DNA of 64,000 nucleotides from Mycobacterium sp. Root135 (GTDB taxonomy: Bacteria > Actinomycetota > Actinomycetes > Mycobacteriales > Mycobacteriaceae). Positions 35,602 through 44,278 of the stretch are shown here, piece by piece; within the stretch, counting starts at the first letter, position 1, and each line of letters begins with the position of its first letter. The translations under genes were made by a program, and so were the position numbers. Location of the stretch: NCBI RefSeq assembly GCF_001426545.1, contig NZ_LMEZ01000001.1, positions 1,116,506 to 1,180,505 of the forward strand, in the 5' to 3' direction. Below the pieces are notes generated by a model. That model was not told where the DNA came from. It saw only the letters and a list, made by a program, of their open reading frames with translations, and ran no database searches.

Positions 35602-35994
35602 CTACTCCGCCAGCGCCTCGAACAACGAGGCCAACTGACTCGGCGACAGGTCGACGCCGCACTGAGCCTTGACGTCCTTGAGTGGCTGCACGATTCGCTG
35701 CAGGTCGAGGAACTCGCCGGGATGGGCCAGGAAGTAACCGCGCACCGACGCCCGCGCCACCTCCGGCGGTTGGCTGGCCGCTGCGGTCAGCACGTCGTCG
35801 GCAGGCGGATGTGCATCCAGGTAGGCACCCGCCGAACCCAACACGCCGCTGGCCGTCGCGGCGAATCCACTGGCCTTGCATGGCGCTGCGCCAGCCGTTG
35901 GAAGGATGCCGACACCCGCGGCGACGATCCCGATCGCACACGCGCCGACGATCCCGGTGGCACTGCGACGCAAGGTGGTGGCAAAGAGATTCAT
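35602..35994 (-). CDS. Hemophore-like exported protein (Rv0203-type family)
   Basis: A 130-residue protein with a signal peptide (about residues 1-36, ending PTAGAA) and a small helical mature domain with two cysteines (PCKASGF and KAQCGVDL) that probably form a disulphide. The pattern, with ASGVLGSAGAYLDAHPPADDVLT and VRGYFLAHPGEFLDLQRIVQPL, is that of the mycobacterial hemophore-related family typified by the haem-binding protein Rv0203. It may bind haem or another cofactor in the envelope. It is divergent from a ferric-iron ABC operon; the gap carries an iron-box-like sequence, which fits shared iron control. Confidence 0.82.
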   Translation of the reverse strand: MNLFATTLRRSATGIVGACAIGIVAAGVGILPTAGAAPCKASGFAATASGVLGSAGAYLDAHPPADDVLTAAASQPPEVARASVRGYFLAHPGEFLDLQRIVQPLKDVKAQCGVDLSPSQLASLFEALAE

Positions 35995-36102
35995 GGGTGG
36001 GTCCTTTGGATGTCGAGCCGGGCCTGCCGTGTCTCAGCCAACGTACAGAATTGCCAACCCGTCGTCCTGGCAACCGAACTTCTCCCCGATTCGCCCAGGT
36101 AT

Positions 36103-36121
36103 GTTGCTTAGGCAAGCCTCA
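36103..36121 (+). promoter_or_regulatory. Iron-box-like (IdeR/DtxR) sequence upstream of the ferric ABC operon
   Basis: GTTGCTTAGGCAAGCCTCA keeps the central TTAGGC and the right-hand CCT of the mycobacterial IdeR consensus, 13 of 19 positions by hand alignment, and contains the perfect core AGGC-AA-GCCT. It lies 46 bases before the substrate-binding protein start and between two iron-related divergent genes. The context makes it more credible than the score alone. Confidence 0.5.
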
Positions 36122-36166
36122 CTCGACGACTGCCGGGCCACGACCTGCGCGGAAGGGATGTACTCG

Positions 36167-37186
36167 ATGCGATCACCTTGGAGGCGGATCGGCGTCCTGC
36201 TGACCGCCGTCGTCCTCGTCGCGAGCGCGACGGCGTGCTCGTCGGCATCCGACGAGTCCGACGGGCTGTTGATCTACAACGCCCAGCACGAGTCGTTGAC
36301 CAAGGAGTGGATCGAGGCCTTCACCAAGGAGACCGGCATCAAGGTCACCTACCGCCAGGGCGGGGACACCGAACTGGGCAACCAGCTGATCGCCGAGGGC
36401 GCCTCGTCGCCCGCCGACGTCATCCTCACCGAGAACTCACCCGCCATGGCCGCCGTCGAGAAGGCGGGCCTGTTCGCCGACGTCGACCCCGCGACCGTCG
36501 CGCAGGTACCCGCGCAGTATCGGCCCGCCACCAACAAGTGGACCGGCGTCGCCGCGCGCACCACCGTCTTCGCGTACAACACGTCCAAGCTCACCGAGGC
36601 CCAACTGCCCAAGTCGATCATGGATCTCGAGAAGCCGGAGTGGAAGGGCCGCTGGGGCGCGCCGCCCGTCAAGCCGGACTTCCAGGCCATCGTGGCGGCC
36701 ATCCTCGACCTCACCGGGGAGCCCGCGACGGCAGCATGGCTGGCCGGGATGAAGTCGGGCGCAGAGATCTTCCAGGACAACATCGCGACACTGCGGGCGG
36801 TCAACGCAGGCGAGGTCGACGGCGGCGTCATCTACCACTACTACTGGTTCCGCGATCAGGCCAAGACCAAGGAGATCAGCGGCAACACCGCTCTGCACTA
36901 CTTCCGTAACCAGGATCCAGGTGCGTTCGTCTCGATTTCCGGTGGCGGCGTTCTGAATTCGAGCAAGAAGAAGGACGACGCCCAGAAGTTCCTCGCGTTC
37001 GTCACCAGCAAGGCAGGCCAGGAGGTGCTCGAGAAGGGCACCTCGTTCGAATACCCGGTCGCCAGTGGCGTGCCCGCCAACCCGGCGCTGGTACCGCTGG
37101 CCGACCTGCAGGCCCCCGCGGTCAACCCGTCGGACCTCGACTCCAAGAAGGTCACCGACCTGATGACGACGGCCGGCCTGCTCTAG
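36167..37186 (+). CDS. Ferric-iron ABC transporter substrate-binding lipoprotein
   Basis: A 339-residue periplasmic-binding protein of the FbpA/FutA/AfuA class. The signal peptide ends at the lipobox-like TAC in VASATACSSASD. The mature protein begins LLIYNAQHESLTKEWIEAFTKETG, and the iron-coordinating tyrosine pair is in GGVIYHYYWFRDQ, the position of Tyr195/Tyr196 in FbpA. The ATG at 36167 is preferred because GGAAGG lies about nine bases upstream; the ATG at 36158 abuts that site. It starts an operon with a fused permease, an ATPase and the adenylation-carrier-acyltransferase gene. Iron regulation is suggested by the upstream box. Confidence 0.92.
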   Translation: MRSPWRRIGVLLTAVVLVASATACSSASDESDGLLIYNAQHESLTKEWIEAFTKETGIKVTYRQGGDTELGNQLIAEGASSPADVILTENSPAMAAVEKAGLFADVDPATVAQVPAQYRPATNKWTGVAARTTVFAYNTSKLTEAQLPKSIMDLEKPEWKGRWGAPPVKPDFQAIVAAILDLTGEPATAAWLAGMKSGAEIFQDNIATLRAVNAGEVDGGVIYHYYWFRDQAKTKEISGNTALHYFRNQDPGAFVSISGGGVLNSSKKKDDAQKFLAFVTSKAGQEVLEKGTSFEYPVASGVPANPALVPLADLQAPAVNPSDLDSKKVTDLMTTAGLL

Positions 37187-37198
37187 ATGGTGCGGTAG

Positions 37199-38761
37199 GT
37201 GATCACCGACACGGTCGCGGCGGCGCGCCGCCCGGCATCCGTCGAGCGGCCAGGGCCGGTCCTCGTCGGCGCCGTCGCGATCGTCGTCGCGGCGACCTTC
37301 GTGCCGCTGGGCTACGTCGTCTGGTCGGTGGTCGCCACCGGACCGTCGGAGGTCTACGCACTCGTCGCCCGCCCGCGGGTGGTCGAATTACTGGTCAACA
37401 CAATCGGACTCGTCGTGGTGACGGTGCCGCTGTGCGTGGTAGTCGGCGTCGGTGCGGCCTGGCTGGTGGAGCGCACCGACGTGCCGGGGCGCTCGCTGTG
37501 GCGGCCGCTGCTCGTCGCGCCACTGGCGGTGCCGGCGTTCGTCAACAGCTATGCGTGGGTCAGCGTGGTGCCGTCGTTGCACGGCTTCTGGGCCGGAATC
37601 CTGGTCGCGACGACGTCCTACTTCCCCTTCGTCTACGTGCCCGCGTCGGCGACGCTGCGCAGGCTCGACCCCGCCATGGAGGAATCGGCACGGGCGCTGG
37701 GCTCCAGCCCGGCTGGCGCCTTCTGGCGGGTGGTCCTCCCCCAGTTGCGCCTCGCGATCCTCGGCGGCGGACTGTTGATCGGCGTGCACCTGCTGGCCGA
37801 ATACGGTGCGTTCGCGATGCTGCGCTTCCCCACCCTGACCACGGCCATCTTCGAACAGTTCCAGGCCACGTTCAACGGCGCGGCGGGCAGCACCCTCGCG
37901 GGTGTTCTGGTCCTACTCTGCCTGGTGCTGCTGGTCGGCGAGGCGGCCGCCCGCGGCACCGCGAGGTATGCCCGAGTGGGCTCCGGCGCTGCCCGTCGCC
38001 TCTCGCCGCATCGGTTGGCGGGCAAGGCGATTCCCGCGTTGTCGGCACTCCTTGTCCTCGCCGTGCTGGCGCTCGGAGTGCCCGTCTGGACCATCGCCCG
38101 CTGGCTGTGGATCGGCGGCCCGAGCGTCTGGACCGACGGCGAGATCGCGTCCGCGACCGTCCAGACCGCGGGTCTGGCGGCGGTGGCCGCGGTGGCGACG
38201 ACCGTGCTCGCCTTCCCCTTCGCCTGGGTTGCGGTGCGGTACCGCGGAGTGTTCGCCCGGTTCGTGGAGGGTTCCAACTTCGTCACCAGCTCCATGCCGG
38301 GGATCGTCACCGCCCTGGCCCTGGTCACCGTGGCCATCCGCGTCGCACCGCCTCTCTACCAAACCGTCACGCTCGTGCTGGCGGCGTACGTGCTGCTGTT
38401 CATGCCCCGCGCGATGGTCAACCTGCGATCCGGCCTGGCTCAGATTCCCCCGGGAATCGAGGAGGCGTCGCGATCGCTTGGCGTGTCCCCCACCCGAACG
38501 CTCCTGCGAATCACACTGCGGCTCAGCGCTCCGGCCGCCGCGGCGGGTGCGTCACTGGTGTTCGTCGCGGTTGCCACCGAGCTGACCGCCACCCTGCTGC
38601 TGGCCCCGACGGGCACCAGCACGTTGGCGATGCGGTTCTGGTCACTGAGCAGCGAGCTGGACTACGCGGCAGCCGCCCCGTACGCGCTGCTGCTGGTGGC
38701 CCTGTCCGTGCCGGTGACGCTCGTGCTGTTCCGGCAGTCCACGAAGGCGGCCGCATTGTGA
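37199..38761 (+). CDS. Ferric-iron ABC transporter permease (fused double permease)
   Basis: A 520-residue membrane protein with about twelve helices in two homologous halves, as in FbpB/HitB. The two EAA loops that contact the ATPase are EESARALGSSPAGAFWRVVLPQ and EEASRSLGVSPTRTLLRITL, one in each half. The start is a GTG at 37199, 12 bases after the binding-protein gene. The stop overlaps the next gene's start codon (GTGA), so permease and ATPase synthesis are coupled. It should move Fe3+ from the binding lipoprotein into the cytoplasm. Confidence 0.93.
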   Translation: MITDTVAAARRPASVERPGPVLVGAVAIVVAATFVPLGYVVWSVVATGPSEVYALVARPRVVELLVNTIGLVVVTVPLCVVVGVGAAWLVERTDVPGRSLWRPLLVAPLAVPAFVNSYAWVSVVPSLHGFWAGILVATTSYFPFVYVPASATLRRLDPAMEESARALGSSPAGAFWRVVLPQLRLAILGGGLLIGVHLLAEYGAFAMLRFPTLTTAIFEQFQATFNGAAGSTLAGVLVLLCLVLLVGEAAARGTARYARVGSGAARRLSPHRLAGKAIPALSALLVLAVLALGVPVWTIARWLWIGGPSVWTDGEIASATVQTAGLAAVAAVATTVLAFPFAWVAVRYRGVFARFVEGSNFVTSSMPGIVTALALVTVAIRVAPPLYQTVTLVLAAYVLLFMPRAMVNLRSGLAQIPPGIEEASRSLGVSPTRTLLRITLRLSAPAAAAGASLVFVAVATELTATLLLAPTGTSTLAMRFWSLSSELDYAAAAPYALLLVALSVPVTLVLFRQSTKAAAL

Positions 38762-39810
38762 CCGGCGGCGCACTCGAGATCACCGGTCTGGCAAAGCAAT
38801 TCGATGGCAATCGGATTCTGCACGGCGTCGACCTGAGCGTGCCTGCGGGTACGGTCACGGCGGTCGTCGGCGCGTCGGGCTGCGGCAAGACGACGCTGCT
38901 GCGCCTGGTCGCGGGGTTCGAGACACCCGACGCCGGCACCATCTCCATCGCCGGACGCACCGTCGCCGACGCCGACGACTGCATCCCGGCGCACCGCAGG
39001 GACGTCGGCTACGTCGCGCAGGACGGCGCCCTGTTCCCGCACCTCACCGTCGGACAGAACATCGCCTACGGGTTGAACGGCAGTGCCCGCAGCACCCGCG
39101 CCCGGGTCGCAGAACTGCTCGCCACGGTGTCCCTCGACGCGGACATGGCGCGCCGCCGGCCGCACCAACTCTCGGGTGGCCAGCAACAGCGGGTGGCACT
39201 GGCTCGCGCGCTCGCCCGCGAACCCGCCCTGATGCTGCTCGACGAACCGTTCAGCGCGCTCGACACCGGCCTGCGTGCGTCCACCCGCAAGGCCGTCGCA
39301 CAGCTTCTCGCCGAAGCAGGGGTGACGACACTCCTGGTCACCCACGATCAGGAGGAAGCCCTGTCCATCGCCGACCAGGTCGCCGTAATGCGCGGCGGCC
39401 GGTTCACCAAAGTCGGTACCCCGCAACAGGTCTACTTCACGCCAGGTGACGAGTTCACCGCCCGGTTCCTTGGGGACTGCGTGCTGTTGCCCGCCACGAT
39501 CACCGCGCGCGTCGCCGAGTGCTCGCTGGGCCGGGTGCCCGTGCGGGACGGCGCCGCCGACGGGTCCGCGACCCTCGTGCTGCGGCCCGAACAACTCGTC
39601 GCGACCACCGTGTCCGACGGCGACCACGGTGCGGGCGTCGGCACGGTGCTGTCGTCGGAATTCCGTGGGCACGACGTGCTCCTCGTCGTCGACGTCGGCG
39701 GGGGCGAACCGATCACCGTCCGCCAGCACGGGCTCGATCCGCCGACGGTCGACGCCAAGGTCCGCGTCGACGTCGTCGGGACCGCGGCAACACTCGACGA
39801 GCGGCCGTGA
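38758..39810 (+). CDS. Ferric-iron ABC transporter ATP-binding protein
   Basis: A 350-residue ATPase. Walker A is [20 protein letters not shown], signature [17 protein letters not shown], Walker [13 protein letters not shown] and the switch His is in [21 protein letters not shown]-terminal TOBE-like domain (about 245-350) follows, as in FbpC. The GTG at 38758 overlaps the permease stop by four bases. The frame is open far upstream, but that part is a shadow of the permease. Its own stop overlaps the next ATG by one base (TGATG), tying the transporter to the downstream fusion gene. Confidence 0.93.
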   Translation: MTGGALEITGLAKQFDGNRILHGVDLSVPAGTVTAVVGASGCGKTTLLRLVAGFETPDAGTISIAGRTVADADDCIPAHRRDVGYVAQDGALFPHLTVGQNIAYGLNGSARSTRARVAELLATVSLDADMARRRPHQLSGGQQQRVALARALAREPALMLLDEPFSALDTGLRASTRKAVAQLLAEAGVTTLLVTHDQEEALSIADQVAVMRGGRFTKVGTPQQVYFTPGDEFTARFLGDCVLLPATITARVAECSLGRVPVRDGAADGSATLVLRPEQLVATTVSDGDHGAGVGTVLSSEFRGHDVLLVVDVGGGEPITVRQHGLDPPTVDAKVRVDVVGTAATLDERP

Positions 39811-42293
39811 TGTTCGGCCGACTCGTCGAGCACCTCGCCTCGCGCGGCGACGATTCCGCGCTGCTGACCGTCGACCGGCGGCTGTCCTACCGCGAGCTCG
39901 CCGACCACGTCGCGGCCAGCGCGTCGGATCTCGGCTCTCGGCGCAGACTGGTCCTGCTCGAGACCCGCAACGACGTCGACACCCTGGTGAACTACCTCGG
40001 CGCGCTCGCCGGTGGCCACGTCGTGCTGCCCGTCCCCGCCGGGGCCGACCACACCGCGATGGTCGACGCCTACGACCCCGACGTGATCATCCGCGACGGC
40101 ACGGTGCTGCACCGCCACCGTCCCACCCACGAACTCCATCCCGATCTCGCGCTGCTGCTGTCCACCTCCGGCAGCACCGGGTCACCGAAGCTGGTGCGAC
40201 TGTCGACGACCAATCTGGCCTCCAACGCCGAGGCCATTGCGACCTACCTCGACATCCGCCACACCGACAGGGCCGCGACGACGTTGCCCCTGTCCTATTG
40301 CTACGGCCTCTCGGTGGTCCACAGCCACCTGCTGCGTGGCGCCGGCCTCATCCTCACCGACGACTCGGTAGTCGACGACGGATTCTGGGACCTCATGCGC
40401 GCGCACCGCGGGACGACGTTCGCGGGCGTCCCGCACACCTTCGACCTGTTGGACCGCATCGGGTTCGACGACATGTCGCTGCCGCACCTGCGCTACGTCA
40501 CCCAGGCCGGCGGCAGGCTCGCCCCCGACGCGGTCCGCCGGTACGCCGAGCTCGGTCGACGGCGCGGCTGGCAACTGTTCGTGATGTACGGCGCCACCGA
40601 GGCGACCGCCCGAATGGCCTATCTGCCACCGGAACTCGCCCATGACAACCCGACCTCGATCGGGGTGCCCATCCCCGGTGGCGCGTTCGATCTGGCTCCG
40701 ACGGCGCATTCAACCGACGAGACGGGTGAGCTGGTCTACCGCGGCCCCGGCGTGATGATGGGTTACGCGCACACCCCCGACGACCTCGCGGCCGGCCACA
40801 CCGTCGACGCCCTTCACACCGGCGACCTCGCGCGTCGGCGCCCCGACGGCCTCTACGAGGTGGTCGGGCGGATCAGCCGGTTCGTCAAGCTCTACGGTCT
40901 GCGCATCGACCTGCAACGCGTCGAGACCGCCCTGCAGAACGCCGGGGTGACGGCGGTCTGCGCCGAGGGCGACGGCGCCCTGTTGGTGGCGGCGACCGAC
41001 CGTCCCCCGGGGTGCGACGTCGCGCTCCTCGCCGCCGACGCCTCCGGGCTTCCCCGCTCGGCCATCCGCGTTCTCGACGTCGACGAGATCCCGAGGCTGC
41101 CGTCGGGCAAACCCGACCTTCCCGGCGTCCGCGCGCTGGCCGATCGCACCGCCGCGACGGAGCACGACGTCGCGGACCTTCGTGGTCTCTTCGCCGACGT
41201 CCTCCACCTCGACGCCGCGTCGGTAGACCCGCGGGCCAGTTTCGTCGACCTCGGCGGGAACTCGCTGTCGTACGTGGCGATGTCGGTGCGCCTGGAGCGT
41301 GCGCTCGGACATCTGCCCGCCGACTGGCCGCGGCTGCCTCTGCGCGATCTTGAGGCGACCAGGAGAAGCCGCCGGTGGTGGGGCACCACGCTGGAGACCA
41401 GCGTCGCCTTGCGGGCCGTCGCCATCGTCCTGGTCGTCGGTTCGCACGCCGGGCTGTTCACGCTGTGGGGCGGTGCCCACGTGCTGCTGGGCATCGCCGG
41501 CTACAACTTCGGGCGGTTCTGCCTGACCCCGTTGCCCCGCGCCCAACGCACCAGACACCTGGTGAACACCATCGCGTGGATCGCCGGGCCCGCGGTCGCC
41601 TGGGTGGCCATCGCGTTGGTGATCACCGACGACTACACCGCGTCGAACCTGCTGCTGGCCAACAAGTTCCTCGGCCCTGACGACAGCAGGACCGCAGGCA
41701 GGCTGTGGTTCGTCGAAGTCGTGGTCTGGATTCTGGTGGCGTTGGCGGTGGTGTGCGCGACGCCCATCGCCGACCGGCTGGAACGACGTCGGCCGTTCGC
41801 GTGGGCGTGTGCGTTCGTCGCAGTGGGTTTGGCGGTCCGCTTCGACGGTTTCGGCATGGGTCGCGAGGCGTGGTTCACCATGCTCGCCTTCTGGTTCTTC
41901 GCCATCGGCTGGGCCGCGTCGAAGGCCACGACCGTCTGGCAGCGCGCGGCCGTCACCGCGATGCTCGCCGTCGGGATCGTCGGCTACTTCGGCAACCCGA
42001 ACCGGGAACTGCTGGTGTTCACCGGCTTGGCGTTGCTGATCTGGCTGCCCGCCATCCGCTGCCCGTCGGCGTTCACCGTGGCGGCGGGCGTCCTCGCCGA
42101 GGCGTCGCTCCTGATCTATCTGGTGCACTACCAGGTGTATCCGCTTTTCGGGGAACACCGCCTGCTTGGCGTGGTCGCATCCCTCGTCGTCGGGGTGGTA
42201 CTGACGACGCTTCTGACCATGGCGCGCAGACGGATTCGCCTCGTCGGCGCTCGGCCGGTCGGCGCGAGGGCTACCGTTCCCGCTCGGCGATGA
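39810..42293 (+). CDS. Tri-domain fusion: adenylation domain, acyl-carrier domain and membrane acyltransferase-3 (AT3) domain
   Basis: An 827-residue protein. Residues 1 to about 440 form an AMP-forming adenylation domain: P-loop STSGSTGSPK (118-127), YGATEA (260-265), GELVYRGPG (306), HTGD (336-339), GRISRFVKLYGLRID (353), and the catalytic-type Lys in PSGKPD (434). Residues about 450-525 form a carrier domain with the phosphopantetheine Ser in DLGGNSLSYV (Ser485). Residues about 530-815 hold roughly ten membrane helices with the AT3 signature R-X10-H (Arg535, His546) and the late motif LLIYLVHYQVYPLF (His773). The logic is substrate activation, tethering and membrane acyl transfer in one chain. 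The ATG overlaps the stop of the iron-transporter ATPase (TGATG). The activated substrate and the acceptor are unknown. Domain calls are strong; the pathway is inference. Confidence 0.88.
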   Translation: MFGRLVEHLASRGDDSALLTVDRRLSYRELADHVAASASDLGSRRRLVLLETRNDVDTLVNYLGALAGGHVVLPVPAGADHTAMVDAYDPDVIIRDGTVLHRHRPTHELHPDLALLLSTSGSTGSPKLVRLSTTNLASNAEAIATYLDIRHTDRAATTLPLSYCYGLSVVHSHLLRGAGLILTDDSVVDDGFWDLMRAHRGTTFAGVPHTFDLLDRIGFDDMSLPHLRYVTQAGGRLAPDAVRRYAELGRRRGWQLFVMYGATEATARMAYLPPELAHDNPTSIGVPIPGGAFDLAPTAHSTDETGELVYRGPGVMMGYAHTPDDLAAGHTVDALHTGDLARRRPDGLYEVVGRISRFVKLYGLRIDLQRVETALQNAGVTAVCAEGDGALLVAATDRPPGCDVALLAADASGLPRSAIRVLDVDEIPRLPSGKPDLPGVRALADRTAATEHDVADLRGLFADVLHLDAASVDPRASFVDLGGNSLSYVAMSVRLERALGHLPADWPRLPLRDLEATRRSRRWWGTTLETSVALRAVAIVLVVGSHAGLFTLWGGAHVLLGIAGYNFGRFCLTPLPRAQRTRHLVNTIAWIAGPAVAWVAIALVITDDYTASNLLLANKFLGPDDSRTAGRLWFVEVVVWILVALAVVCATPIADRLERRRPFAWACAFVAVGLAVRFDGFGMGREAWFTMLAFWFFAIGWAASKATTVWQRAAVTAMLAVGIVGYFGNPNRELLVFTGLALLIWLPAIRCPSAFTVAAGVLAEASLLIYLVHYQVYPLFGEHRLLGVVASLVVGVVLTTLLTMARRRIRLVGARPVGARATVPARR

Positions 42294-43077
42294 GGCCCTC
42301 CTGCACCACGGTCGCCGCGATGCCGCCGTCCGCCCCGATCAGGCTTCCGGTGATGACGCCCCGACCCCGCGCCGCCGCGGGCGACCTGGTCTCCAGCAGG
42401 TTCCACCGGTCCGCGCGCACCGGGCGGTGAAACCAGATCGACGAGTCCGTGGTGCCGCTGCGATGGGTGCGGGCGACCATCGAGTGGCCGTGCACCTGCA
42501 GGGCCGGATCGATCATGTAGACGTCGCACACGTAGGCCGCGATCACGTCGTGCAGCAGCGGATCATCGGGAACCGGCACCAAGACCCGCCACCACAGTCG
42601 TCTGACGAACTCCCCCGTCGACCGGTCGTCGACGACGCGAATGTCGATCTCGTCCAACGGCATCGACGGAGCAGGCCCCGGCGGCCCCGTTCGCGGCAGG
42701 GTCTCGGGATCCGCCGGCAACGCCTCGACGTGGCCGTGTTCCGGTCCGGCGAGCGGCAGCGAGAACGAGACGCTGGCCACCGTGATCACGCGGTCCGCCT
42801 GCCGCGAGACCACCCGGCGGGCCGAGGCGGTCCTGCCGTCGAAGACGCGCTCCACGGAGTAGTCGACGTCGCCGCCGGCCTCACCGCCGCGCAGGAACTG
42901 CAGATGCATGTTGACGGGGCGCTTGGCTGGCTCGACCGTGCGGGCGGCGGCCGCCAGCGACTGTCCCATGAACTGACCACCGAACGCGCGCTTGCCCTCG
43001 GGACCGCTGGCGGCGCCGATCCACGAATCGTCGGATTCGCCCGACCTGACGTCGAGCAGCCGAAGCAACGCGCTCAC
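42271..43077 (-). CDS. Acyl-CoA thioesterase II-like (TesB/hotdog) protein
   Basis: A 268-residue double-hotdog thioesterase-family protein. The N-terminal hotdog shows AFGGQFMGQSLAAAARTVEPAKRPVNMHLQFLRGGEAGGDVDY and the second half SMVARTHRSGTTDSSIWFHRPVRADRWNLLETRSPAAARGRGVITGSLI, given here in part as family hallmarks. It hydrolyses acyl-CoA to free acid and CoA. The GTG at 43077 overlaps the stop of the CoA-isomerase gene (GTGA), so the two are coupled and may act on the same CoA esters. The 3' end overlaps the convergent fusion gene by 23 bases. Confidence 0.85.
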   Translation of the reverse strand: MSALLRLLDVRSGESDDSWIGAASGPEGKRAFGGQFMGQSLAAAARTVEPAKRPVNMHLQFLRGGEAGGDVDYSVERVFDGRTASARRVVSRQADRVITVASVSFSLPLAGPEHGHVEALPADPETLPRTGPPGPAPSMPLDEIDIRVVDDRSTGEFVRRLWWRVLVPVPDDPLLHDVIAAYVCDVYMIDPALQVHGHSMVARTHRSGTTDSSIWFHRPVRADRWNLLETRSPAAARGRGVITGSLIGADGGIAATVVQEGLIAERER

Positions 43078-44276
43078 GAGACGGTGCCCGCCTCGGTCAG
43101 CAGGCGAATCTCGTCCTCGGACAAGCCAAGCCGATCCCGAAGCACCTCCGCAGTGTGGTCGCCGAGCGCGGGCGCCGGCACTGCGGGCCGGTAGGCGCCG
43201 TCGACTTGCAACGGCAGCCCCGGCGCCAGATGAGTTCCGATGCGCGGCTGGTCGAGTGCGCTGAACAACGGGTTGTCGGTCACCTTCGGGTCGCTCGCGG
43301 TCTCGGCGAACGTGCGGTAGCGCTCCCACAGCACCGCCGTCGTCGACAGCGCGGCGCCGATCTCCTCGGCGGTGTGATCGGTGAACCACACCGTGAACAA
43401 TCCCGTCAGCGCGTCGCGGTAACGGTACCGCTGCCCCTCGTCGCCGAAGTCGGCGCCAAGCGCATCACCAAGCGCGGCAACGGCTTTAGTCGTCCCGGTC
43501 AGCTGTGCCAGGTCACGGAAGTGCCGCCCGGTCAGCGCGACGACCATGAACGACACCCCGTCGCCGCTGACGAACGTCTGGCCGTACTGCCCGTAGATCG
43601 AGTTGCCGATGCGTTCGCGTGCCACCCCGTTGACCATCACCTCGGTCAAGAAACTCAGATTGCCCGCCGTGGCAAGGGCGACGTTCTCCAGGGGTATCCC
43701 GACGCGCTGCCCCTCCCCGGTGGCGTCGCGGTGCCGCAGGGAAGCCGTCACCGCCAGCGCCACGTACAGCCCGCAGGCGACATCCCAGGCGGGCAGCACG
43801 TGGTTCACCGGGGCGGTGGATCCCGGCGACCCCGTCACCAACGGAAAGCCAACCCCGGCGTTGACGGTGTAGTCGACCCCCGTACCGCCGTCGGCGCGCC
43901 CCGACACCTCGACGTGAATGAGGTCGGGCCGGAGCTTCACCAGCTCCTCGTACGAATGCCATTGGCGCCCGGCGACATTGGTGATCAGAATGCCGCAGTC
44001 GACGACGAGCCGGGTGATCAGCTCCTGGCCGGCGGCAGACCGGACGTCCACCGCCGCCGACAGCTTGCCCTTGTTCAGCCCGGCCCAGTAGATGCTCTCG
44101 CCGTCGGCGGTCACCGGCCACCGGTGATAGTCGGCGGCGCCACCGACGGGGTCGACGCGGATCACCTCCGCACCCAATTGGGCCAGCGTCATGCCGGCCA
44201 ACGGCACCGCGACGAAACTGGAGATCTCGACGATCCGCACTCCGGCCAACGGCCTGGCGGCATCCCGAACCGTCAC
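43074..44276 (-). CDS. Class III CoA-transferase family protein resembling 2-methylfumaryl-CoA isomerase (Mct)
   Basis: A 400-residue protein of the CaiB/BaiF family. The N terminus (GVRIVEISSFVAVPLAGMTL, then AEVIRVDPVGGAADYHRWPV and YWAGLNKGKLSAAVDVRS), NVAGRQWHSYEEL, GRADGGTGVDYTVN and NHVLPAWDVACGLYVAL follow, almost motif by motif, the mesaconyl-CoA C1-C4 transferase of the 3-hydroxypropionate bicycle in Chloroflexus, as I remember it. That enzyme moves CoA within 2-methylfumarate. The bicycle itself is not expected in mycobacteria, so the true substrate may be another unsaturated dicarboxylate. Starts at GTG 44276, two bases after the HAD gene. Co-transcribed with the TesB-like gene. 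Confidence 0.82.
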   Translation of the reverse strand: MTVRDAARPLAGVRIVEISSFVAVPLAGMTLAQLGAEVIRVDPVGGAADYHRWPVTADGESIYWAGLNKGKLSAAVDVRSAAGQELITRLVVDCGILITNVAGRQWHSYEELVKLRPDLIHVEVSGRADGGTGVDYTVNAGVGFPLVTGSPGSTAPVNHVLPAWDVACGLYVALAVTASLRHRDATGEGQRVGIPLENVALATAGNLSFLTEVMVNGVARERIGNSIYGQYGQTFVSGDGVSFMVVALTGRHFRDLAQLTGTTKAVAALGDALGADFGDEGQRYRYRDALTGLFTVWFTDHTAEEIGAALSTTAVLWERYRTFAETASDPKVTDNPLFSALDQPRIGTHLAPGLPLQVDGAYRPAVPAPALGDHTAEVLRDRLGLSEDEIRLLTEAGTVS

Positions 44277-44278
44277 GG

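Noticed and set aside
42271..42293. 23-bp overlap between the fusion gene and the thioesterase gene as evidence of a misassembly
   Set aside because: Both C termini are plausible and short convergent overlaps occur elsewhere in the window, so no error needs to be assumed.
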